From Diorhabda sublineata (taxonomy: Eukaryota; Arthropoda; Insecta; Coleoptera; Chrysomelidae): 64,000 bases of DNA. Numbering within the stretch: position 1 is the stretch's first letter; every line of letters begins with the position of its first letter. Made by a program: the position numbers and the translations under genes. This document shows positions 48,087-59,542 of this stretch, in pieces. Location of the stretch: contig NC_079478.1 of NCBI RefSeq assembly GCF_026230105.1, positions 22,831,653 to 22,895,652 on the forward strand, given 5' to 3'. Under the pieces are notes generated by a model. It was not told the DNA's origin. It ran no database searches and saw nothing but the letters and a program-made list of their open reading frames with translations.

Positions 48087-49203
48087 TACGTATGAGGATA
48101 TATTGGAAAATTATTAGCTCACTATAGAACGTAACAAAATTTCAATGTCAAAATATTTTATTACTCAACATATTCTCCTCTTAATTGGATACATTTATTA
48201 CAGCAAACCTGCAACGTCTCTAGACCTTTCAAAGAAATGTTTTCTTCTTGCTCTGCAAACCAGACCTCCTCATCTTTAATTACCTCCTCGTTGGAAGAAA
48301 ATTAACGACCGTTCAATTTTTTTTTCAGTTGAGGAAAGGGACGATAGTCGGACGGAGCCAAATCTGGTTAATAATGGGGTGTTCTAGTAATTCAAACCCT
48401 AAATCACGAATTTTTTGCATAGCAGCATGAGATTTGTGTGCAGGGGCGTTGTCCTGCAAAAACAAAACACCTTTGGAGAGCGTCTTTTCTCTTTAATTTT
48501 TTCCCGTAGAGTGCTCAGTAACGTCGAATAGTAATCTGCAGTTATTGTTCCACCCTTATCCAAAAAATCATTCATAATTACTCCATGACAATCTTAAAAA
48601 ACTGAAGCAAGAACTTTTCCAGCAGATTTTTGGACACAAACTTCTTGGGTCTTGGAGAACTAGAGTGTCGCTATTCCATCGATTGTGCCTTTTTTTCTGG
48701 ATCGTAGAAATGGACCCAAGTCTCATACATAGTAACAATTCGGTTTAAGAAGTCTACATCGTTTTCAAATCGAGCACAGATCGAACGCAATACTACCCTT
48801 GCACGCTTCTGGTCAACATTCAAACATTTGGGGATCCATTTTGCAGCAATCTGATAAAATCATATCATGAACTGCATCGATATTTTCGGGGACTACAAAG
48901 AAACTGGCCTTTCTGATCAGTCATCATCTTCAATGGAAAATTTACCTCCTTTGAAACTTGCAGTCCAATTTTTCACGGTCGCATACGAAGGACATTGATC
49001 ACCAAGGAATTTAAGCACATTAATACATATTATCAAGACATCTTTTTTCTTTTAATTTATTGCGTAACTCTGGTTCACTTTTTCACGTCAATTTTTACAC
49101 TGACACTTCTAATAAGTTATTGTTCGTTGCTATGGTAACGCAATATTTTGTTTATGCATGGAACTGGTCTAGGCTAACTAAATATGAATACATCCTCGTA
49201 TAT
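48087..49203 (-). mobile_element. Full-length mariner (SETMAR/GVQW-like transposase type), copy A, inactive
   Basis: Terminal inverted repeats: TACGTATGAGGATATATTGG at 48,087 and, on the other strand from 49,203, ATACGAGGATGTATTCATAT. Size is about 1.12 kb, normal for mariner. The minus strand has the DNA-binding part near 49,090-48,850, then VTMYETWVHFYDPEKKAQSM near 48,730-48,675, where MDETW with the first aspartate is usual (here Tyr). QDNAPAHKSHAAMQKIR follows near 48,465-48,405 (second aspartate kept), then LLEHPII and LAPSDYRP-like sequence near 48,390-48,340, and the C-terminus RCNKCIQLRGEYVE near 48,215-48,165. Frameshifts break it. It is the same family as 57,965-59,096. Confidence 0.88.
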
Positions 49204-50771
49204 GGATCTAAATATTGGTTATCCAGATAGTAGTAGGTCCATAATGACATAAATCGTGCTGTGTGCTTTAGGTACCTTGAGGCATCACTTTAACTTTAAA
49301 ATAGTTCGATACTGTTACTAGGGAACAACTAATGTTCTAAAATGACACCCACGGTGGAAAGAAACTTCATTTAATACCCTGTAAACAAACATATTGCAAA
49401 TACCATTGAACTTTTTCAACCTTTGTAGTAGTAAATGAAGGAATAGCTAATGCAATGACAAGGCATCGTTCCTTATAAGTTCTTCTATTGTTTTTGTCAC
49501 CTTAGTGGATGCTATGTGTATGGTATACATAAATGAAATTACAAAAAATCGGTTGATATCTTTTACTTATTTTTGAGAAATAACAACTGAAAAGAAAGAG
49601 AAAAAAATATTGTGGTTGAAACAGATTATTACTTTGATATTCCTTCATTCTCATTTTAAAACAATTAACTTTATTTTGGATCAACAGCGATGTGGATAGC
49701 CCACCATTGGAAATTCCAGAACTGAAAACTTTAGGAGAAGGTAGTGACGATAGTATCAATGATGTTACAGGAAAAAGGTTCTCGTATAGCGAGGCTAGAT
49801 GTTTCCAATGGTAATGTACTTGAGTGTCCCAGTTCTCAGAGTTCAAGCAACGGCTTGAAAGATGTCATTTATCGTAGTAAAAATCCAAAATGCAAAAAAG
49901 GCACAAAAGGGCGTACGATCAAAATAAGTATCTTCGAAACTCTGGTTAGTCTTACTGTTCCTGAAGGAATAACGAAGATATGTTGATTTAATTGATAAAT
50001 AAATAACAAATAATAGTGAAAGAGTGTTTTCAGATTAGTGAAATGTAGCTTCATAATAAAAAAGCTGAAATTATATCTGCAGTTTGATAACAGTAGAGGA
50101 AAAGAAGATGCAAACTGTCAAGTTTGTAGGAAAGAGAGAAGAAGAAGCATTACTTTAGTCATGTTGTATTCAAATCAAAATCTTGAAACCCTGAATAGAG
50201 GGAAGGTGAAGGATTGGCAGGCCTAATCACACAGTCATTGACGCATGAAGAATTTGTTTGCACGAGCTAGAACAACGGTGATTAGGGGGATTAAAATTAG
50301 TTCATATATATCGACAATGTGTGGGTTGGAGATCAGAGTTTCTTAAATATTCATTGATAATCTTCGTGAAAGTATTGAAAAACTCAATTCAGTTCAGTTA
50401 CCTTCGCAACTAGCTCCCGGCTCATTTCAAGTTCTCAAATTTTTCTCATATGCCTTCTACAGGGGTGAGATTTGATTACTTTTTTTATGTATGCAGCGTG
50501 TTGTACGAAGTTATGAAAATAATAAACGTTCCTTTTGGGTAGCAATTTTTTTTGCAGATGTATGAATCCTTGTAGCAGTGTAGTGATTAAAAATAAAACA
50601 GGTCATTTCATAGAATGCATGTAACAAAATTATGTAATTGTGAAAATTGTTATACATTGGACAAAACTATATTACAGGAGACATTTCAACAGAAAAGCGA
50701 GCGGTTGAACAATATTGTGTATTTTTTCAATGGATTTTAACTTGGATTTGGAAATATCCGAGCCAACTTAG
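49204..50771. other. No confidently supported gene; exon-like frames at 49,690-49,985
   Basis: Around 49,688 a pyrimidine-poor CAG precedes an open + frame reading VDSPPLEIPELKTLGEG and SDDSINDVTGKRFSY, shifted to another frame (RLDVSNGNVLECPSSQSSSN) after about 49,780. The composition is coding-like and could be a broken gene or retrocopy, but I recognise no family. The remainder to 50,771 is AT-rich with no assignment. Confidence 0.35.
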
Positions 50772-51040
50772 GTATAATACTATTTTCCAATAAATCTAAA
50801 TACGCCGGACCATTTAAGTTACCCTCAATTATTTTGTAGCCTATTATTCCATAACATTACTTAAAAAATTTGGATCGTTTTGATTGTAACATTTTTCCAT
50901 CATTAGGTCTGTAAAATCTTCACGTCTATCAAAATCCTCATCTAACAATTCTTGAACCAACGTTACTTTGTAAAGATGGAATTTATTATTACGTAAAGTA
51001 TTCATTATGGATTCAATGGACTTCAACAATAATAATTTAT
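50772..51040 (-). mobile_element. IS630/mariner-type transposase fragment, second copy of the 29,367-29,860 family
   Basis: CTATTTTCCAATAAATCT, TACGCCGGACCATTTAAGTTA and later TAACATTACTTAAAAA, GTAACATTTTTCCATCATTA and GAACCAACGTTA are shared with 29,373-29,710. About 150 bases between TATTATTCC and TAACATTAC are deleted here. The left edge of similarity coincides with that of the other copy. In protein terms it retains only the region before the first aspartate plus the end of the block. Confidence 0.75.
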
Positions 51041-51286
51041 TGAAACGTCAAATTTGTTATTGTAGCAGTCATAGTCACCTAAATGTATTATTTTAACTTC
51101 GGCGGAGATAACGCAAATGTAGCTAAATTACGAAATTATATTTTGGTATAGGGAACATTAGATTGAAAATAATGAGTATTTCTTAAGGATTTTGAAAAGC
51201 GAAAAATATACTGGGTGATCCGTTTGAAATAACAAAGTTTAATATTTTTCCGGAAAACGGAGAGAATTAATACATTAAACTCACTC

Positions 51287-51324
<38 letters not shown>

Positions 51325-51889
51325 CTTATTGGGAACGTGGCAATGAAACACCAAAGTAGACTACTAACTAGAAATTTGATTTAACAAGAAAAATTAAATT
51401 TTCCTTAGTTTTTACTTCTCAAAAATATGTAGCTGTATCAAAATATACGAAATAGGGGTAAAATTTCACTAACTCATGTCTTTGATAACTTTGATAACTT
51501 TTTTGTTATTATGAATGTGAACTATTTCTAAAAAATCTCTTTTTAGTGAGATTCCGTCCTAAAAATTTTTGAATCTCGATAATTGAAGTTATGTTCTTTT
51601 TATTAAGAATCCATAACAAACTTTTGTTATGTGCATATCTAGAAAACAGTTAATTCAATGTTTGACATCGCAGAACTTCAATAAAGATAGAAATACTTTT
51701 AGTTTTTGTTAAGATTATTATCAGCTATCAATGCAATATTTGTGACTAGTTTCATAATAAAATCCATCATTCCATTATTTTTCTTGGTCGATAATGTACG
51801 TTATTCGTGATTTTTTTGTAAGCTAGTGAACCTGTTGATAAGACATATGATAGGAAATAGTCACTTTAACTACGATGCCTATATAGTAT
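51041..51889. other. No gene seen; (TA)n at 51,290-51,320
   Basis: AT-rich with a TA microsatellite of about 15 units. No coding relic. Confidence 0.5.
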
Positions 51890-52180
51890 CATATTGTTAA
51901 ATAGCATACGGCATCCATGTTCTATTGTTGTTATCCTCAAAATGATGTGACTATGGCTGAAATAATCACGTAACAGTTCCACATATTCTGCTAACTCAAT
52001 AGTAACAAAGTACATGGAAATTATGCCCTTTGAATATATTGCCACTTCTTAAGAATAAGAAGGTGTTTGGTAATCAGCTTCAGGTTTTTCTCCACTCCAA
52101 AATCTGCAATTTTATTCATTGATTTGCCTATTTAAATAAAAGTTGGCCTCGTCCGAATAGAAATTGTTGCAGTTGCCAAT
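51890..52180 (-). mobile_element. IS630/mariner-type transposase fragment, first-aspartate region
   Basis: The minus strand at about 52,170-52,085 reads NFYSDEANFYLNRQINE, a stop, then NCRFWSGEKPEADYQ, the standard box around the first catalytic aspartate (SDEAxFxLxGxVNxQNCRxW). Further left, IELAEYVELLRDYF near 52,000-51,960 corresponds to the RYxxLLxDFF helix, with the intervening strand lost. It is a separate copy from the fragment at 53,314-53,560, which is deleted in exactly this box. Confidence 0.7.
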
Positions 52181-53098
52181 ACGGATGAACAACATACAAA
52201 GAACATTTTTTTATTAGATTTAAAATTGGACACTAATTTATTGATAACACAATCGAAACAGAAGCCGAGCAAAGACATAAAAATCATGGATTCTGTAAAA
52301 TCGTTGTACATAGAAGGCGCATTATTTTCTCGTGAAGATATTCATCGTAAAGAAGCAAGAAACTTCGTAAAAGTAGCCTCAATATCTCCCTTGGTGCGGT
52401 TCTTATGCTAGACCGGTTACAAAAGTGCAAAAATGGTCCAATCTCTATTATGCAGTATAGAGAATAAAAATTTATGCATTTACTTTGCTTTATCAACTGA
52501 CTGATTTTAGAACTGCTCTGTATATTAATTCGTCGCTGATAGATGACGGATACTTCATCTGCGACACTCGTAACGCTCTCCAAAAATGTTAAAGCCCCAA
52601 CTTTAGTACATAAAATGTACGGACGTTATCTCTATGACTTTCGTAAAGCTATTGAGGAACATTTAAAAGTATGGGATATGATGGCAAGTGGAATAATCAG
52701 TGATGTACACGATTCCAAGGAAAACAAATACTGTTAAAACAAATAATACTTCGTTACTGATAAGCTTTTTGTTGGTCAATATTATTGTTGCCATTTTGAT
52801 TATGCGACAACATAACTTTTTTCAAAACTGCAGAACGCATTGTATGAATTAAAAGGTTTCAATTTAGTTTTTACAATATGAGTACATACCTAAAGTTTTG
52901 TTTCACAAGGTTTTGAAGAGCAAATCATGTAGGGGACGTCCCGCATTCTAGATACATTAAGTATTTCTGGTGTTTGTCAAAACTCTCTCAAGCTTATGTG
53001 GGTATTCTTCAGATCTTGTACACGTTACAAAAACACAGGATTTTACAAAGTCCTATCGAAAAAAATTGGAAGGACAGCTCTGATCTTCTCTCTGATCA
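52181..53098. other. No assigned gene; two open frames of unknown status
   Basis: Frames at 52,226-52,411 and 52,543-52,737 (+) are open for about 60 codons. The second (HKMYGRYLYDFRKAIEEHLK) has an amphipathic, protein-like character but no recognised family. The rest is AT-rich. Confidence 0.3.
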
Positions 53099-53130
53099 AC
53101 TTGCAGTAGATCGTACCATCTACTGCAAGT
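53099..53130. repeat. Perfect 13-bp hairpin, 6-base loop
   Basis: ACTTGCAGTAGAT and its exact reverse complement are separated by CGTACC. It lies in a less AT-rich patch. The stem could form in either strand's RNA or extrude in DNA. Confidence 0.85.
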
Positions 53131-53313
53131 CTCCCCTGATTAAGAAGAGGTGTTCTGTCAAGTATTGCTTCAAAGCCATCGATGCTCTGACGTTTTAAGT
53201 CATTTCTCCCTCTTGTGACTCAAAATATTCCGTGAATCGAACTAATCTAGCCGTAGGTGAAAATCCTGTTTACCTACCGGTCCGAATTCTCTGATACTGT
53301 GACTTCAATTTAC
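53131..53313. other. No gene seen
   Basis: Moderately GC-rich patch without recognised coding sequence, between the hairpin and a transposase fragment. Confidence 0.4.
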
Positions 53314-53560
53314 TCAAAAAACTGTGATTTCAGCTGGCTCCGAAGCTCTTTTTCTCGTAGCACATGTTTTGTTCATTTCTAGACTCACATAACGGAAGTT
53401 CACCATTAAAAAAACAATGGCGTCCTCAGGAACGACATCCAAACGAATCTCATATGCGTTCCTATAAAAATTCAAGTCACGTTCTGACAGTTTCTGTACA
53501 ACAGTCATCTTGTATAGATGAAAATGTAGATCTTCATGCAGAATTCCCCTCATAGAACGA
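53314..53560 (-). mobile_element. IS630/mariner-type transposase N-terminal fragment
   Basis: The minus frame from 53,553 reads MRGILHEDLHFHLYKMTVVQ and KLSERDLNFYRNAYEI, the end of the DNA-binding part of this transposase group. VPEDAIVFLMVNFRYVSLEM follows: in intact relatives SDEAxFxLxGxVNKQ stands between IFM and NxRY, so the box with the first aspartate has been precisely lost. The tail RASEPAEITVF fits the PLHSPKVTVW step. The frame remains open across the deletion. Confidence 0.72.
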
Positions 53561-54141
53561 TTGGAAAGTTCAAGTACAGATATATGTTTAGAACGTCGTG
53601 GTGATCTTTACTGTTTCAATATTCTCAGATGATATAATGAGCCGAAGGTCTCCAGTTCTTAGATATGTCACCGCGGTTGAATTAAAGCGATTATGAAAGG
53701 CGTACTGGGTTGTTACAAAGTATTCGTCCGAATCTCAAGATTGAACGGCATCGCCTCTCGCTATAGAGTGTATATCCTTTTAGCTCAGTCCCTTACTCGT
53801 TTATACCGGGTTTGTCCGGTAAATACTAGTAATAATAGTAAGGTAGTAGGAGTAGGTAGTAGGAAAATAATAGTAGCAGAAATGTATCTTGTCCCAGGGA
53901 AAATTCTTTTATATATATTTTCTGACGTCTTATATTAAAATGAAAACAAAATCAATCTGAGACATTTTAGCTCATTATGTGTACACTCATACTAGCAACT
54001 GATTATTCTGAAGCTGTTCAACGTAGTGGTTGAAAACTAGTGCTAGTGGAATTGTGTTGAACAGGAAAATCTTCTTTGCACAGGCGCACAGAAACAATTC
54101 CAGTTTTAATAAAACACGGTCTAAGTAAGATAAAACGTTAT
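53561..54141. other. No supported gene
   Basis: Contains GTAGTAGGAG-type simple repetition near 53,830-53,875. Open frames are short and unassigned. Confidence 0.4.
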
Positions 54142-54504
54142 TCAGCAGGAATAATAGTAGTTGATAAGTAGTGGATCTATCCCAATTGTATGTACACCAA
54201 AATGAAGACACAAGAGTTTTGATAACCGTATTTTGAGATGCTGAAGGCGTGATTTTTGTAGATGACAAAAGAAATATTCAAATGCTTCTTTTTCCAATTT
54301 AGTTCTCAAATAACGTGATGTGACGAAAGAAGAAACAGCGCAAAGATGTTTTCTATCAGTATAACCTACTCTATCACAGATTTGCCATTGCAATAGCTTA
54401 AACAGTCTCTTCCAATTAGATGAGCACCCTTTTATATTCTCCAGATTTTTTTCCCAGTGATTAATGGCTATTTTAATTAACTTGAGAAGCATTTGCGTTG
54501 ACAA
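54142..54504 (-). CDS. Unassigned 120-codon open frame
   Basis: Among the longer open frames outside mobile elements. It starts MSTQMLLKLIKIAINHWEKN and contains WKRLFKLLQWQICDR, YTDRKHLCAVSSFVTSRYLR and KLEKEAFEYFFCHLQKSRLQ, with a basic, helical and cysteine-containing look. I recognise no domain. A second frame (53,987-54,268) overlaps its 3' end and may be a continuation after a frameshift or just chance. No promoter or splice site decides the matter. It could be a decayed host exon, an unrecognised element, or a random open frame in AT-rich DNA. Confidence 0.25.
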   Translation of the reverse strand: MSTQMLLKLIKIAINHWEKNLENIKGCSSNWKRLFKLLQWQICDRVGYTDRKHLCAVSSFVTSRYLRTKLEKEAFEYFFCHLQKSRLQHLKIRLSKLLCLHFGVHTIGIDPLLINYYYSC

Positions 54505-55764
54505 TAAAGGGGTTAACTTAAAAGGAAATCGAAAAATAAAAATTAAATATTTGTCAATTTCGTATATACCGTCTAAGATCTTTTCACACAGTGAATGAGA
54601 AAATGCTAATAGATGTTTTCATTTAATTTACTATGCAGACTGTCGGCTTGTTTAGGTCACTGGGGATTTTCTGATAGATTTGCTTAGTAATAGATGATTT
54701 ATTTCCCCTGTTTAAACAGATTGTTTATCATAAAATTATGTACGCAATGATGGAGTTCAAAATTTGAAATAAAAGTTAAGTGCATTTGAGTTATCCATTT
54801 CTATATTTTCTCTATTTGAAGGAATTAGAATTTGAATTTTACAATAGTGTACAGGAGATTCCTGATTACGTTATTTTTTAGTTCATTTGTAATGGCAAAT
54901 AAAACACTAAACATTCTTCTTATTCACCTTTACTACATCATTAAACTATAAACCAAATCAATAAATCCTTTTAACAAATCAATAAAAGTTTTATGTTAAA
55001 AGTGGACTGTATTTACTATTTAACTAAATTGTACTTTGAAACTAAAACATTTATCCACTCTTGCTAATTGACATCAACCAAAATACATAATATATAAATA
55101 TATTATAAGCTAATAGCGCGATAATAATCACACTCACGCTACCAAGGCCAAAAAGCAAGTGTTACATTTCTTTTAATATTTATCTTTTGCCCAACGTTAG
55201 TCGACGGGCGACAGCAAAAAAAGGTCTAAAAATAGTAACCACAATATAGCTTGTTGCCACGGTAACAAAATTCAGTATATGTGGCGAACAGATTAATAAC
55301 AAGAAATATACATATATACGAGGGGCGTTCACAACAAATTGTAAGGGATCATATTTTTAAAGATAATTAATTAATAGTTGAAGAGCTACTACGAATCTAT
55401 ATATGATGCTATTTCTTGACAATTTGTCTTAAATCAGAGATACCGAGAAAATATAGGATAAAAAATTATAGTGAATATTATTATAACTTTATATACAAAT
55501 TTTATATCATAATTCGAATTTTTTATTATTTATTCTGACATGTGTCTTGTAGTCTAGAAACGTGAGGTCAAAAAATTAATCTGTCATTTACAAGTTTTCT
55601 AATAGAAAACATATTGACGATCGTTTTTCTCAATTCTCCAAAAAATTCTACTAAAAATTCCGACTCAGATTGTGAGCTTAGAGACTCGAACTATTTCATT
55701 TTTTCCCGCAAAAAAAATTGTGGATATCAAAATTGTAGAATATATTATGTCCTATGGAAGAAGA
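54505..55764. other. No supported gene; lone transposon-like end near 55,317
   Basis: AT-rich. The stretch ATACGAGGGGCGTTCACAAC at 55,317 looks like the terminal repeat of a mariner-type element, but no inverted partner or transposase follows. Nothing else could be assigned. Confidence 0.35.
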
Positions 55765-56510
55765 AAAAAATGTTTTATTGTCATTGTTGACAATTTGTAG
55801 ATAAGAGCTTGAAACTAATAATAAAACAAACACAAAAATACAAAAAATACTCAATGAATACAAAATAGAAATAAAATAATCAATGCAATTCTAAAATATG
55901 TAATATGTAATTTTCTTCAGTCCAGATATTTATCTTCCATTCATCTTTAATAATTCGCAATAATTTTGTATTTTGATTCAAATTTAACTTCTATTTCTTA
56001 TAACTTTGCACTCCCCTTTTTTTTTCTTTTTTTTCCTTAGCAACCATATAATATGACTGACTAGACTTTTGCTCTTGTCTCCTCACAATGTCCTTCACTT
56101 TTCAAACACTTGTCAGTTCTTATATTTATGTTTTTAAATAAACTTTTATTTCATGAATAGTTTATGAATTTTCACTATTATGGGTCATTTTGGCAACAGT
56201 TTCATATATTTTTTTAAAAAAAATCAATCTTCAACTAAGTTTTATATTAATTTATAATTAATAACATTATTCTATGATACAAATTATGATTTGTACATAT
56301 GCAATCCTTTTAGAATATATCATTTTTAATAAATAATTCCTTATATATAAAATAACTATAATTAATTAACTTACAAATATCAATTCAATTTCTTTTATTT
56401 TTTTTATCGATTTTCTGTCTTTAGTTTAATTATTATCTTTAGTAAAACTAATCTCAATAAATTATAAATTTTCATTATGTACCTACTTGATTTTAGATTT
56501 CTGATCATTT

Positions 56511-56595
<85 letters not shown>

Positions 56596-57690
56596 TATTA
56601 GAGAAATTATTTCTTAATTCATAGTATAGTATATAGTATAATTAGTATATAGCTCTTTTTTTAATGGTTTTGGAGATATAGGGAAAAGTAAGAATATATA
56701 TATTAGTATTAGAATACAAATCGTTGGCAACTTAGAAGGTACTTTCTAGTAAAAATACCTTGAAATGTTTTCTGTTATTTGATTTGATTTGATTTCAATT
56801 GGCAAATGATTGTGCATATTTTGCGCACTGTGCAGTATTGAGCGTATAACTAATTCTGAATATGGAGTAGATAGATAAGTGGACCGCCGTGTAATGATCT
56901 TTATAAAGTAGGAGAAGCGTTCTTACGGATTAGGCAAACGGATTCAAAGATGAATAAGGAAAGAAGGGACAATATTTTGAAGCTTCTGAAGAAGTCTGAT
57001 TAAATATCTGACAGATCTCTTCTGCATTTTGATAATTCGTGATGATTCGCTGAAATTGAGTCGCATAGCAGGTACCCCAGAAGGAAGGGGTATTAAGGAG
57101 ATGTGGCTCGAAAAGGGAATAATAAACTGGTTAATTAGTTTAGTTTCTATGAAACAGGCGAAACAAATTTTTTTAGATAAAGCGGCGATATGTAAACCCA
57201 CATTTCAAAGAATTAGGTACAAAATGCTGTAACTTATCTTTATTTGACAAACTCTAGTTTTACAAACGTTGAAATACAGAAGATTAGGATCGGATCAAGG
57301 GTGATTACTCGCTAGATATGGTCCTTTGAATTGCTATTACTTCAGAGTTGCTTCAAGAGAAATGGTATAGTCCACAAAGAGATATATTTTACTGCACATA
57401 TTTAGATAAACAATGTCGTTGTTAAACAAGTTGCAAGATACAAGGGTCTATAACTGAGCCTCGAGACACCCCACATGATTATATCAAGCATTACAAGCTG
57501 ACTTCTGTTGGTAAAATATAACTTGATCCATGCGAGAGGTCTTTCCCTGAAGCCGTATTAGTGCAATTTGTAAACTAAAATATTATGATTCACACAATCG
57601 AGAGCCTTTAAATAATCACAGAAAGTAATGATTGTTTAGGCTGAAGTGAAAGTTGTTTAGGACGGAGAATATTTTATGCCCTATAACATT
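55765..57690 (-). mobile_element. Non-LTR retrotransposon, copy 2 of the 20,835-22,510 family
   Basis: The right-to-left order matches copy 1: a decayed CGVSRGSVIDPL near 57,475-57,440 replaces CGMPQGSVLGP; FHSHISYNTFLSGV-type sequence near 57,110-57,060 and EKISVRYLIRL-like sequence further left give the C-terminal region; and the shared 3' UTR ends near 55,770 (TTTTATTGTCA, ACAATTTGTAGA, AAACAAACACAAAAATA). The 3' UTR of this copy has been enlarged by AT-rich sequence including the long (TA)n at 56,512-56,591. Frames are heavily broken. Same orientation as copy 1, about 35 kb away. Confidence 0.75.
56512..56591. repeat. (TA)n microsatellite, about 40 units
   Basis: Uninterrupted dinucleotide run inside the 3' UTR of LINE copy 2. 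Length probably varies between individuals. Confidence 0.97.
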
Positions 57691-57964
57691 ATATTAGATT
57701 ATATTAGATTTAAAACGAAATTCAACCATAAATTTTACGAAAATAGTTTTTTATCAATGCCACAAATTCAAACAAAATAATAAAAATTAATAACATTATA
57801 AAATATATACAAAATTATAACTGACTTTGATATTTTTTCAATTTTTTTTCCAATCGTTTTTCATTTTATGAACATTAACATTGTTGGGATGAAGTTGGCT
57901 CTAGTTAACAGAGTAACAAATGTAGTTTAATAGACGAAACGAACAAAATTTTAAAAATTTTATT
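57691..57964. other. Spacer between LINE copy 2 and mariner copy B
   Basis: Starts with a repeated ATTATATTAG word (57,690-57,712) and is otherwise AT-rich, without a gene. Confidence 0.45.
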
Positions 57965-59096
57965 TACATACGAGGATGTATTGATATCTAGCTAGCCTAG
58001 ACCAAGTTCAATGCATAAACAAAATATTGCGTTACTATAGCAACGAACAATAACTTATTAGAAGTGTCAATGTAAAGTTTGACGTCAAAAAAGTGAACCA
58101 GAGCCACGCAATAAATTAAAAGGAAAAAGATGTCCACCGAAATTGTGAAAATCGAAAAACTGGACAGCAAGCTTCAAAAGAGGTAAATTTTCCGTTGAAG
58201 ATGATGACCGATCGGGAAGGCCAGTTTCTATGTCAGTCCCCGAAAATATCGATGCAATTCATGACAAGATTTTATCAGACCGTCTAATTGGGCTAAATCG
58301 GATATCTGGAGCACTGAATATTTCATAAGAACGCGTTCATCATATAGTTCACGTCAATTTGAACATGAGAAAAATTGCTGCAAAATGGATCCTCAAATGT
58401 TTGAATGTTGACCAAAAGCGTGCAAGGGTAGAATTGTTACTATGGATTAGACTTGATTACATTTTTACGATCCAGAAACAAAGCAGCAATCGATGAAATG
58501 GCGACACTCTGGTTATCCAAGACCTAAGAAGTTTCGTGACCAAAAATCTGTTGGAAAAGTTCTTGCTTCAGTTTTTTGGGATTGCCATGGAGTAATTATG
58601 ATTGATGTTTTCGATATTGTTAGAACAATAACTGGAGATTACTATTCGACATTACTGACCACTCTACGGAAAAAAATTAAAGAGAAAAGACACGGAAAGC
58701 TATATAAAGTGTTTTTCTTTTGCAGGACAACGCCCCCTGCACACAAATCTCATGTTGCCATGCAAAAAATTCGTAATTTAAGGTTTGAATTACTAGAACA
58801 CCCCCCTTATTAACCAGATTTGGCTCCGTCCGACTATCGTCTCCTTCCTCAACTGAAAAAAAGATTAAAAGGTCGTAAATTTTCTTCCAACGAGGAGGTA
58901 ATAAAAGCTGTGGAGATCTGGTTTGCAGAGCAAGAAGAAAACATTTTTTTGAAAGGTCTAGAGACGTTGCAGGTTCGCTTTAATACATGTATCTAATTAA
59001 GAGGAGAATATGTTGAGTAATAAAATATTTTGACATTGAAATTTTTTTTGGTTCTATAGTAGGCTAAGAATTTTTCAATATATTCTCGTATTGTAT
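57965..59096 (+). mobile_element. Full-length mariner (SETMAR/GVQW-like transposase type), copy B, inactive
   Basis: TIRs: TACATACGAGGATGTATTGA at 57,965 and, on the other strand from 59,096, TACAATACGAGAATATATTG; both are followed inward by TAGCCTA. The + strand reads DDRSGRPVSMSVPENIDAIH near 58,205-58,260 (hook and second HTH start), then LNMRKIAAKWILKCLNVDQK near 58,358. IVTMD, stop, HFYDPETKQQSMKWRH near 58,434-58,500 keeps the first aspartate, but the next codon (Glu) is a stop. The frame 58,493-58,813 continues with KKFRDQKSVGKVLASVFWD, and by a frameshift LQDNAPC near 58,722 (second aspartate). PDLAPSDYRLLPQLKKRLKG and LKGLETLQVRFNTCI end it. It differs from copy A in its disabling changes. 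Confidence 0.9.
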
Positions 59097-59542
59097 AATT
59101 CTAAAACTGAAGAACCTAGATATGCCTAGAAACACACAATTTGATATAGAAAGTTAGTACTCGTACTGACAGAATACTATAAGAAATTTATTTTGTGAAT
59201 TAATTCAATTTTTATTTCGGGTCACACTAAGAATTAATACACTTGTCATTTAAATATGATGATAATTCTGATGATTACATTTTCATGCGAGCAAAAATGA
59301 AAGCGTATCTACCTAGAACACGCGATAACCCCAGCGGAATTTATCAGAGAATTTAGGAAAACGATCTTGGGCGTTTCCGATTAGTAGCATAATATTCCTT
59401 ATGGAAACATTGAATGATGGTTTCCTAATTTCCCAGACTATTAAAAATAAATAATTTATAGCATCGACACTTGAATATTGTAATGAATTTAAAAATTTCA
59501 ATGAAACTCACAAAAATTATTTCATTTCGATAGAAAAATAAA
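59097..59542. other. No gene seen
   Basis: AT-rich flank to the right of mariner copy B. Confidence 0.5.

Noticed and set aside
55317..55345. Mariner-like terminal repeat word
   Set aside because: No inverted partner or transposase sequence was found within 2 kb, so no element is called.
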